Source: Hyaloperonospora brassicae
Lineage: Eukaryota; Oomycota; Peronosporomycetes; Peronosporales; Peronosporaceae
NCBI GenBank assembly: GCA_947650285.1
Contig: CANTFL010001449.1
Location: forward strand, 1 to 64,000
Length of the DNA: 64,000 nt
Direction of reading: 5' to 3'
Shown: positions 55,684-64,000 of the stretch, piece by piece
Layout of the letters: each line of letters begins with the position of its first letter
How positions within the stretch are numbered: the stretch's first letter is position 1
The notes under the pieces: generated by a model
Told to the model about the DNA's origin: nothing
The model's input: the letters and a program-made list of their open reading frames with translations, nothing else
The model's database searches: none
Program-made: the position numbers and the translations under genes

Positions 55684-56317
55684 TCAGAAATTTCGAAACA
55701 CGTCATAAATCCTTGATCGATCGCGAACCAAGGATGGCGAAGAAATTATCGACTGCCACAACGCTAGTGCCGGTCGCAAGCAAATCATCGACATACACGC
55801 CGACCACGAAAACATCTTCACCATCTTGCCTGCGGTACGGACACATGTCCGCAGCACATTGATCAAAACCAGCCTTTGTGGGTAGCGTGTGTAGAAGCTG
55901 ACTTCATAGGCGCCCCGCTTGATTTAAGCCGTACAGGCTTTTATGCAGCTGAAGCACAAAATCAATTTTTCTTCTCGCGCCGAGACTCTTGAGCTTCTTG
56001 TACTCGACGCCCATGCCTTGAGGAACTTGCAAATAAATATCAAGGTGCGCTTTTTTGTCCGCCTAGACATAAACATTTGAAACATTCCCGTGCTTCGCCG
56101 GTACCTTCCACGTCGCCGGGAGTGCCAGTATCACTTTTACTGTCGACATGTCCATGACGGCAGCGGATGTGAGGCTGAAGTCCACGCCTTGGACTTGCTC
56201 GTTGCCGCACGCAACAAATCTCGTCTTGAGCCTCTCTATGCCTCCTTGCGCGTCCGTTTTGGCTTTGTAAACCCATTTTGTGTGTAAAAAATTGGCAGGG
56301 GGTTTATTAGCTTCCAC
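55684..56317 (-). pseudogene. Copia reverse transcriptase remnant
   Basis: T-K-W-V-Y-K near 56270 and R-F-V-A-C-G open the RT domain. V-Y-V-D-D-L-L at about 55777-55797 is the catalytic box. At least two frame changes separate them. Confidence 0.82.
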
Positions 56318-56744
56318 GCACCGTTGTCTTCAAGAGCCTTCAGCTCTTCGTGCATTGCCTTCTTCCAAGCCTCACGCATTAATCTGCGAATAGCTTCGCC
56401 GTAATTCTTCGGGTTCCTCTCGAAGACATAACCCACAACATCTGAACTTAAATCCGACTCCTCCTGGTCGCTGGCTGCAGCTTCACGTATCGACCATGAT
56501 CTCGTGCCATGCGCCTCACGATTCCAATTCTTCTTTTCCTTGTGAGCGCTCTTAATTATTTCTATTGGACCTGCGACTTCACTCGTAATCACTTGATACT
56601 TATCATAGTTTTAATTAGCTCTGCAGCTGATTGTTTTTCTCCGCATTGAGCGTTTCGATGTTCACGACGTGCTGAGTCAACACCGACTTGTATTATATTC
56701 GTAAAATCACACGAAATCCCTTGGTTTAGCTGCTGATTTTAACA

Positions 56745-57470
56745 TTAACTCCGACTTGCGATCGATGTGCCAGAGAGTTCATCTGCGGGTCCCTGTACAC
56801 AGCACATATGCTCCCAAACACAACGAAGATCGGGCGCTTTTCTCGTCAAAATATCAATTAGTGATGCTCGTCCTGTATTTGATAGCGTCGGGCTTCTTTT
56901 CAGGATGTAAGCCGAGTATTCGACTGCGTCTCCACAGAACCTGAGAGGTATTTGATTTGCGAAGATCGTATTACGTGCCATGTTAAGTATCGCCCGATGC
57001 ATGCGCTCAGTTTTACCGTTGGACGCCTGGTTCCGTGCTTCGCTTATTTGCCGCGCAATTCCTGTGCGCTGGCAGATCAGATCGACATTCTTGTACTCGC
57101 CGCCTCCGTCCGTTCGCAAGATGTGTATCTTGCACTCGAACATGCTCTCGAAAAACAGCACGAAGTCCTCGAATCTTTTTGCAGCCTCGTACTTCGTCGG
57201 TGCTCGGACAACGCGACAGTAGTTCGACTTGTGGTCGACGAAGTCAACCAGGTAGCGATTACCAAGTCGGTCTCTTGGAGTTAGCGGACCTTTCAAATCC
57301 GAGCAAATCATTTTGCCGATCCGATCGATAGGCGCGTTCGTACTGGTGTCCATCCGAGACTGTTTGTTCTTCATCTGCTTCCCTTCTTTGCACGAATTAT
57401 TACAGACGGCCCGATTGTGGTTTGTAATCGTAATACCCGAACCAGGTGTCTTCGCCATTTGTTCGATCGT
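56745..57470 (-). pseudogene. Copia integrase remnant
   Basis: One open frame holds the pre-integrase H-M-G-H-L-S motif and a Cys pair C-N-N-S-C, then the DDE core: D-L-K-G-P near 57290, R-T-D-G-G-G-E-Y near 57110 and N-G-K-T-E-R near 57030. All three acidic residues are present. The frame is lost toward the C-terminal linker. Confidence 0.85.
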
Positions 57471-57471
57471 G

Positions 57472-58146
57472 TCAAGGGACAAGTGTCCCATATGTGAATG
57501 GAAGTGCACAAATGATATACTCCGCACATCTTCTGCTGGTATGCTTGACCCTGCGTCGAATATCACCGCCATTAAAACATTTCTTGGCTTTTTTTTGTTC
57601 CACCGGCGTCACTGATGTTTTGACGTACAGCACGTTCGTCTGCATACTGACGTCAAATGCGATCTCCTCATCACTGCGTCGCACTAGGGAGCGACCTGAT
57701 CCTCTGTAGACGAGCCCATATCCGTTTTGCTCAAGTTTCCCGTACGAGACGATGTTGCGCGCAAGCTGCGGCGCCAGGTAGACATCGGTAAGAGTGATCG
57801 TACGATCTTTATCGTTTGCAATCACACGCAGACAGATACTTCCAACCATCGTGATCTTGATAGATTCGCCGTCTGCCATTGAGATCTCGTGGTCGCACTC
57901 ATTGGCGTCCTGCATCAGCAGCAAATCATTCACTGAGTGCCTACTTGAACCGCTATCCAAGATCCAGTCGCTTGATTTGCTGTCTTCGGCGTATCCGACA
58001 GCGTTCACGAACACGTTCGGCGACTTGTTCTTAGTCCCTCCGCGGGCCCAACGCTTACAAGGTTTGTTTTCGCTAACTGCAACAAATATGTCAGTATTGT
58101 TAGTCTTTTTGTTGTTGCCAACGGTTACTTTTCCCTTCCCCGACAA
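57472..58146 (-). pseudogene. Copia protease remnant
   Basis: W-I-L-D-S-G-S-S-R-H near 57955 is the copia retropepsin site, preceded by a Lys-rich gag end. The frame shifts before the integrase. Confidence 0.82.
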
Positions 58147-58176
58147 TTCGCTTCAATGTGTCTCGCCTTGCCACGC

Positions 58177-59329
58177 TTAAAAACTTCTGCGTGACTCTTT
58201 GCGCTGGAACGACGCCTCGACATGTATAGCAACAATCTCACGCCCAACCGGTCCACTTCCTAGCTCAATCGATGTCGCAAAGTGCGTCAATTCTTCGGCA
58301 TGTCTTAAGTAGTCGGTCCGTGCGGGGCCGTACTTGGCTCGCATCACATTCATGATCTCAGGCGAAGCGTGATGAACAATATTGTCCAGTACCAATTAGT
58401 CTGCGCCTCCCCGTGCACCACTTCCCGCGACTAGATACAGGAAATGCTCCGCCCATGACCTTTTTGCGTTCTTCTTTTGCGAAAAACGTTTTTCATAGAC
58501 TGACCGGCGGTGATCGTCGTCTTAAATGTCTCCAACAAGCGTCCCATCACGTAGTCCAGTGTTGGGTTCTGGTTCCGCCAAAAGTCGACTTGCTTGTGGT
58601 AGTACCTCTCGGCTAACCGGCTAGGTAATGCCCTAGTAGGTCAACCTTGACGTCTTTGCTCCACCGAAAATCGCACAATGCCTCGACCAAGTTGACTTGT
58701 CGTAGGAACGTCTTCCCCCAACCATAGAAACCGGATCCCAATTCACGATACAACTCTGTTCCGTTAAACCTACGGATTGTTAGATTGCGCTGGCCTGCCG
58801 TCAGTGTCGCATAGTTCACCGCTCCTTGCTGCTGAAGTGACGCTGCTGGACTTGCCGCTTGAGAAAATGTGTCGTTAGCAGGGATGCGCCTCTGCGCTTG
58901 TTGCATGTACGGCATCGGTGACCGCGCCACTAGAGATGACAACAACGATCCTCCTAGTTCGGGTGACGGTACTGGCGCCCGCGCTTCACGAGCCGCAGGT
59001 TTGCGCTCTGGTGAGTTTCTTAGTGCGCCGATTGTCATCGGCCTTGCGCCCATATTCGCGCCGAGAGCCGATGCAAACATACCGCTTTCTACGGCACCGC
59101 GCATACGCTCATCCTTGTCAATCCGTATCTAGGAAGTCTTCATCTTTTCCATGCGGTCATAGAGGGCGTCGAGGGCCGCGATAATCTTTTCGTCGGTCGC
59201 CGAGCTCCTTTCGTGAACCGGCGCGTATCTAACGATAGCCGCAGTGCCCGGCGGAATAGCTGCGCGTCCTGGCGAGGCAACACGTGAAGTTGAGGCCATG
59301 GTGTCGTCTTCTTTAGACATTGGGATCAT
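58177..59329 (-). pseudogene. Copia gag remnant in three broken frames
   Basis: The first frame begins just after the primer site (ATG near 59320) and stops at TAG after about 65 codons. A second frame (58613-59104) has L-T-I-R-R-F-N-G-T and W-S-K-D-V-K, a UBN2-like gag pattern. A third (58177-58395) follows with another break. Confidence 0.65.
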
Positions 59330-59333
59330 AACC

Positions 59334-59587
59334 CGTAGAAAATTGATAATGAGTAGATGAGGGCAAATTTGATTCTGTTATGTTGTTCTTACTAGCACTG
59401 CTTTTCTTCTACTTGCTTCTAGTCATTATTTCCATACTAAATTCTTCTCTGCCTCTACCTGGATTTTGTTACAACGTGCAACGTTGCCCATCCATCCACG
59501 CCGAGATCTGACAGTCGTTTTACTGCGCCCATAAACCTTTCCGGAAAGTCCAATTACTTCTATCGCCTGTCCTTGCCTTATCCAACA
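59334..59587 (-). repeat. 5' LTR of the copia element
   Basis: On the element's strand this starts TGTTGGATAAGG. The inner end has lost the CA (now CG). TSD CTCAC follows at 59588-59592. Confidence 0.88.
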
Positions 59588-59592
59588 CTCAC

Positions 59593-60598
59593 CACCTTAG
59601 GCTTCTCCATCTCCTGCGCCTCGCTGCCAAACTTTTACTCATCCAGCGCCAGTTCAGCTATCGCCGTTTCTTCTGGCCTGGCGCGACCGATGATCCAGCT
59701 CCTGAATTCACACAAGACATTTTTGAAGCGGTAAAAGGCAAGACAAAGCCACACGCAGCCAGTTCCTTCTATTCATATATTGATATTAAACAGCACATTT
59801 GCACGTAAACAGCAGAAAAATGATGGTCTACAATTTTAAATTCATGTGAAGTATGATTAACCAAATCTGTACTCATTGTACGGTACGTCGAACGGTCGGA
59901 CTTTTCATGGTATGAACAATGTGACAGATTATCCCGTTACATGAAATTACCATGTGCGAAACGATTGTAATGAATGATATGTTGAATATTATTTCAACAA
60001 TATCACTAAGTACAGTGATATGGTTGAGATGGCCCAAAGGTCTACTCATTGGTTGACATCGTGATGATATCAACCCACCAATTGATGCTAGAAGCGCGCA
60101 ATGGGTGGTGAGTAGACATCATCTTATGTTATATTGTGATAATACAATTAAGTTGTGACATATCAGAGAATAAGAGATATTGGACCTAATTATATTAAAT
60201 GACAGATTTGAATTCGCTACGACTAGAGTCTTTGCCTCAGACGGTTACCCTTCCTCTGTATAGTGCATGCAGCTAGCAGGGCACAGACCTTTACTGTTTT
60301 TAGTGAGAGTTGACGTCATACTGGTGTATCAATACGAACCGATCGGTGCCCCCATTATAGATTACATGTAAACGGATAGTACGGTCTCAACGCGCGAATC
60401 CATCAATTTCATTATTTTGCAGGGTCAGCATCTTCGAATTGATAGGCACAGATCATTCTTATATCGTCGACATATAATACATTTTGTTAAAACGAAGTCA
60501 AAATCTGTGTGATCCCCATACAAATACCAACTACAAGGCACACTACGCTGCATGTTGTACATTTTAAAAAAAGTTGGCACCTTTGTAATTTATCAAGG
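59593..60598. other. Flank with decayed coding-like sequence and LTR-like repeat
   Basis: 59593-59700 on the minus strand is the 5' part of the frame interrupted by the copia element, with one TAA inside. From about 59890 the LTR-like repeat copy B begins. No intact gene is present. Confidence 0.5.
59890..60355 (+). repeat. LTR-like repeat, copy B
   Basis: Matches copy A in reverse orientation and, more weakly, copy C at about 62990-63310. The shared core GCGCGCAATGGGTGGTGAGTAG lies near 60094-60115. It ends with a GGTGCCCCCATTATA block where copy A has TGTCCCATTACA. Confidence 0.65.
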
Positions 60599-60749
60599 GA
60601 AGCGTTATCCATCCACCACCCAAACGTTAACCATCCACCCCCCCCAAAAATTAATTTTGATTGGCCATAATCCACCATTCTGATTGGTCAAAGAGAATGA
60701 ACGCAACTGTAAGAATTTCAACACCCACAAGACACTCATCTTCAAATTG
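60599..60749 (+). repeat. Left terminal inverted repeat
   Basis: The 151-bp segment is complementary to 61964-62115. Confidence 0.9.
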
Positions 60750-61166
60750 CAACCTTCAGCGTACAGGAACGAGGAGGCGGCAAGCGAAAGAGACAAAGAC
60801 GGAGGCAGAGACGAAGCTCAGTGGCGTCCTTTCGTGTCGGTTTCCGCAGGTGAAGAAGAAGGAAAGGGTGAGAAGAAGGAAGTAGAGATAAGGCAGAAGA
60901 GGTGGAGGCAGAAGCTGAAGATGAAGAAGAAGGTCAAGGGGAGGAGCAGGAAAGAGAACGATGTTGCAAGAGGAGGAGCAGGACAAAAAGACGATGTTAC
61001 AAGAGGAGTAGTAGCAGCAATCGGTTGCCCAGGACATACTTCTGAGGCGAACGTATCTGCAGCGAATGTGCGTTGGTCGTTGCTGTGTCGCAAGAGTGTC
61101 TGTCGAGAGTGTTAGCTGTTTATGCCTCATTCGTTGTGCTTCTGGTGTCTTGATAGTTACCTACAG

Positions 61167-62040
61167 CTGCAGAGCGAGCATCCAAAGCAGGATGACACGA
61201 GGATTCGGCAGCTTGCGACAAATATTGAGGTGCAGGTGTGCCAAAAAACGAAGACGCGGGTACGTACTGTTTTGTATTGACGACATTTGGGTTCGCGGGA
61301 TGAGTTGCAGACTCTTTTTCTCCTCCTTTTCAATTCCTGAACGGGTCTTGTGCTGTGCACTAGAATGCTTACGTAGCTGCAATTGATCAGGAGAATCAGA
61401 AACTCTTGCAGGTCGAAATGTCCCAAGCCAACAAAGCTGTCCTGTATTCAAGCGCGAGTCAGCGCTTCGACAATATGCATCACGAGACTCAAGCTCAAAA
61501 GTCGGCAGTGTTGAGGGGGATGTAAAGTAATTACTTCACGATTCAATCCTCACAGGCGCACAGTTTCGAGTACTCTCTAGCACTATCCCGGGACACGAAT
61601 AGCAGCGACGAATTGTCGGCATTCTCTGCGACAAGTCAGTCTGGTACCTACAGGTTTTCGACATTCTCTGTACCGCGTCAGTCGATGGGTGCAGTAAACT
61701 CGTTCCAGTAGATGATTAGTTATCAGACGCAGTCGTGTGGACCCAACGATGCGCACAAACAACAGCAATAGATGAACGCAATCAACCAAGGCTTGAACAC
61801 GCCGGGCCACCGTCAATTGAGAGCCAGATGTTATCCGTCCACTACGTTCGTGTCACCATCTCGTCAGAACTTCTCGGTCCAAAGTAACGTCGAAAATTCG
61901 CCAAGGCAAGTTTCATCCTACGGCAAAATGGAAGGACAACAGCAGCTCGACAAAAAAAATGATCAATTTGAAGATGAGTGTCTTGTGGGTGTTGAAATTC
62001 TTACAGTTGCGTTCATTCTCTTTGACCAATCAGAATGGTG
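61167..62040 (+). pseudogene. Captured gene fragment, Gln/Ser/Asn-rich, inside the TIR element
   Basis: An exon-like segment (61167-61259) is bounded by CTACAG and GGTACGTA and is open in phase 0. The next (61391 onward) is bounded by GATCAG, is helical and Gln-rich, and reaches a possible donor near 61507 or 61522. A third starts after CTCACAG at 61556. It runs in one frame through 62062 with two TAG codons, each preceded by a Gln codon and followed by ATG. Composition resembles transcription-coactivator low-complexity regions. I cannot name the source gene. Confidence 0.4.
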
Positions 62041-62115
62041 GATTATGGCCAATCAAAATTAATTTTTTGGGGGGGGTGGATGGTTAACGTTTGGATGATG
62101 GATGGATAACGCTTC
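61964..62115 (-). repeat. Right terminal inverted repeat
   Basis: The 152-bp segment is complementary to 60599-60749. The last open frame of the captured fragment runs into it. Confidence 0.9.
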
Positions 62116-62989
62116 ACTTTATTAACTGTTAACCGTAACATTATTGCAGTGTAGCTATTTACAATTGCGAAGTAATCTTTACGATAAGAAACTCATTAAA
62201 GTTGTGTTAAAAAAGTGTGCCTAAGAAGTGTACATATGCTAATATACATAGGCAAATTTAGTACAAATAAGCGTCAAAACGTTCGTACAAATAAATAACA
62301 AGACGCACATGAACATGAGCATTCTATCGTTTGTGCCTGTCAACACGTAACCGGTCATATCGACAGTAAAAAACAACTTCAGCAAATTCCTCGCGTCAGA
62401 GCTCGTCGCAGTTGAACAGCCGAACACGTCCATCCTCATTGGACCGTCTGGTGCGCGCTTCGCCGCTGTAATGAAGAATTTTGCCATACATCTCGCCTAT
62501 ATCAAGGGCAGCAATGGAGACTTTTTGGCGAAGAACTCTGTGATTTCCTATTATAGACAACTCAGAAGTGGCTGCTCGGGTCAATCGCGTCACAAATACC
62601 AATTGTGGAAGAAAAGGTATTCGAAGTGGCGCACACTTGGAGAGGCACTGCATGAAAAGAGCGGTGAGGGTGCCCAGAAAGAAAGCTGCATCGTGTACAT
62701 AAGGTGATATTTATTACTAATGGAACACCTCTGCTTGACTGCAGCGAGCTCGACGGACTACAAGGAAGGTGCACTTGTGTGCCTAACGTAGCATGTCTTC
62801 GTCAGGCATCTAATGTTTCGCTGATACACAAGCAGGGTTTGTCCGTTAGCGCCAACTATAACGGAGTGAGTCCGTTACAAAAAAAATGATTATTTTGTGT
62901 CAATTTATACAAAATTTATTTCGATAACGTTTAATTGACATTACTCGTAAGGAGTAAGGTTGAAGGAATATTACCACCAAGAAAAACGT
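62116..62989. other. No recognisable gene
   Basis: Short frames on both strands. The minus-strand frame at 62396-62653 reads somewhat protein-like but matches no family I know. Confidence 0.4.
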
Positions 62990-63330
62990 TTTTTGATGGG
63001 TTGCTTCACCTGATGGTTGATGTTCACATTACATCATCCAGATTAACCATTAATCGCTGCTGTACGCGCGCAATGGGTAGTGACGAGAAATTAACATAGG
63101 AGATTGTATTTTGATATAGTTAGCTCAAGACAAAAGATGCTTTATTATGAAACACACATGTATTGTATGACAGTTCTACTTTTCCCTTGGACAGATCTTT
63201 CGAGTTCTGCCTACTTCGATGCGCTTCCTAACTCTACGTGTGCGTGGCGTCGGGTGCACACAACCTTGTGTTAAATTGACATAAGACGTGCCCCGTTACA
63301 CCTGGTAGCACTTTGTGATTCGTTCAGCGA
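62990..63330 (+). repeat. LTR-like repeat, copy C, probable 5' LTR of a gypsy element
   Basis: It shares the GCGCGCAATGGGTAGTGA core (63066-63083) with copies A and B, and ends near a TGCCCCGTTACACC motif (63290-63303) of primer-site type. A gypsy gag follows 120 bases later. LTR borders could not be fixed. Confidence 0.5.
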
Positions 63331-63420
63331 CACAATTAGATCATCCGATATGAACATGTTGGATGCGAAGGAGAGATATCACGCCACGCGTGAAGTCTTC
63401 AAATATTTGAGTGGCATCGA

Positions 63421-64000
63421 TTGGAGGGAGGTAAAATGAATGTGTTCTACGTCGGCGAAACCGCCATTTGCGCCATGTCAGAGTCCCTTGACAGGGGCCA
63501 ACAACATGCCGCCATAGCCAAGTTCATTCAAACTGAACTTGTCGCCGAAAGAGAAAAGGTATTCTTGCTTCACCAGCAAGGCTCTCAACAGGCCGAGCAG
63601 TTGAGCGAACTCGGTGCTCAACAGACAGAGATGTTGGGACAGCAGCTATTCAATGCTGCTGTGGGTGGGACGACACACACGCGTCGTCCCGAAATCTAAA
63701 GGTTGACATCTCCAAGTACAAAGAAGTCGAGGAAGACTCCCTGTTATTATGGTTCGTCGAATTAGACAGAGCCATAAAGGCACGTCGTATCGACGATGAG
63801 CAAATATAAATCACATTTTATTAAGCTCACTTGGCAGGACGTACCAAGATTTGGGCCTTAGGGCTCGAGATGAGCGACCCCTATTCTTTTGGTTTGCTAG
63901 AATCCTATAATTCCTGGCTCAAACAAACGTTTGAACCGCCACGGGCCGAGTTCAAGGCTCGATCATAGCTTTTGAAACCTAAGCAAGATGAGCGAGATGT
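63421..64000 (+). pseudogene. Ty3/gypsy gag, decayed, running off the window
   Basis: The first open frame (to 63699) starts with a Gln-rich N-terminal helix region. A second frame, shifted, carries W-F-V-E-L-D-R-A-I-K-A-R-R-I, then A-H-L-A-G-R-T-K-I-W-A-L-G-L and F-E-P-P-R-A-E-F-K-A-R-S, the retrotransposon gag core. Stops at 63807-63809, 63819-63821 and 63966-63968 show it is dead. The rest of the element lies beyond the window. Confidence 0.8.

Larger units (their letters stand above)
54458..59587 (-). mobile_element. Ty1/copia LTR retrotransposon, decayed
   Basis: The element is 5130 bp, transcribed on the minus strand. LTRs of 254 bp (59334-59587 as 5', 54458-54711 as 3') are flanked by the 5-bp target duplication CTCAC (54453-54457, 59588-59592). 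They differ at roughly 15 or more positions, so it is older than the gypsy and miniature elements. The order gag, protease, integrase, RT, RNase H is that of Ty1/copia. Coding parts are spread over several frames with many stops. Directly after the 5' LTR comes GGTTATGATCCC, again complementary to a CAT-anticodon arm. The first gag ATG follows within a few bases. Confidence 0.92.
60599..62115. mobile_element. Non-autonomous DNA element with 150-bp terminal inverted repeats
   Basis: The ends at 60599-60749 and 61964-62115 are inverted copies, differing by two transitions and one A. They begin GAAGCGTTATCC and contain a C8 run and AAAATTAATTTT. No transposase is encoded. Long TIRs with a non-transposase interior resemble Mutator-like (Pack-MULE) elements, but no clear 8-10 bp target duplication was found: flanks read TTTATCAAGG and ACTTTATTAA. 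The superfamily is therefore open. The interior holds exon-like segments with splice signals. Confidence 0.8.

Noticed and set aside
1..64000. Reassignment of TAG to glutamine in this organism
   Set aside because: Host genes such as TilS terminate with TAG in the expected place and no host gene contains an internal TAG; the ambers are confined to mobile elements.
1..64000. tRNA, rRNA, CRISPR arrays or prokaryotic operon signals
   Set aside because: No cloverleaf-compatible B-box context, ribosomal sequence or spaced identical repeats were seen, and the spliced genes show eukaryotic nuclear DNA.
1..64000. RXLR or Crinkler effector genes
   Set aside because: No open frame combines a signal peptide with RXLR-EER or LFLAK-type motifs; chance R-x-L-R matches lack secretion signals.

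Overview
The window looks like nuclear DNA of an oomycete, most likely a peronosporalean (Phytophthora or downy-mildew type). The reasons are intron-poor genes with short introns (about 50-120 nt, GTRNGT...YAG), a PX/PH-type phospholipase D with a Gln/Glu-rich head, a membrane-anchored cyclophilin-glutaredoxin fusion, a small Cys-rich secreted protein, Ty3/gypsy and Ty1/copia elements next to genes, and long GA/CT microsatellites. The species is inferred, not proven. No rRNA, tRNA or CRISPR array was recognised.

Layout. 1-8 kb is repeat-rich: a nearly intact Ty3/gypsy element (382-5002) with matching LTRs and a 4-bp target duplication, a small secreted Cys-rich gene, and a second copy of the repeat that flanks the gypsy insertion. 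8.2-47.5 kb is a gene-dense housekeeping block, interrupted only by 1-2 kb gaps with decayed repeat or duplicate sequence. It holds, in order: an RNF126-like RING E3 ligase (-), PP2A scaffold A subunit (-), a triple-PH protein (-), phospholipase D (-), a GT90/CAP10-type glycosyltransferase (+), a broken partial copy of the RING gene (-), FolD/MTHFD (-), dynactin p27 (+), glycine C-acetyltransferase (-), Syo1/HEATR3 (+), a PDIA6-like disulfide isomerase (+), a nucleoplasmin-type FKBP (-), TilS (-), enolase (-), PCID2/Thp1 (-) and the cyclophilin-glutaredoxin fusion (+). 47.5-64 kb is AT-richer and repeat-dominated. It holds a complete miniature LTR element (918 bp), a 5.1-kb decayed Ty1/copia element on the minus strand inserted into older coding-like sequence, three diverged copies of one LTR-like repeat, a 1.5-kb terminal-inverted-repeat element carrying an exon-like Gln-rich gene fragment, and a decayed gypsy gag at the right edge.

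The host genes form no single pathway. Themes are protein phosphatase assembly, lipid signalling, one-carbon and threonine/glycine metabolism, glycolysis, ER folding, chromatin/mRNA export and mitochondrial tRNA modification. Exon models were built by hand from splice consensus, reading phase and family alignment. In every multi-exon gene given here the phases add up to one open frame.

The most interesting items are the miniature LTR element and its copia neighbour, which share a primer site complementary to a Met-tRNA anticodon arm; the TIR element with apparent gene capture; the GT90 protein with an RS-like tail and no signal peptide; and the cyclophilin-Grx-Grx membrane protein.
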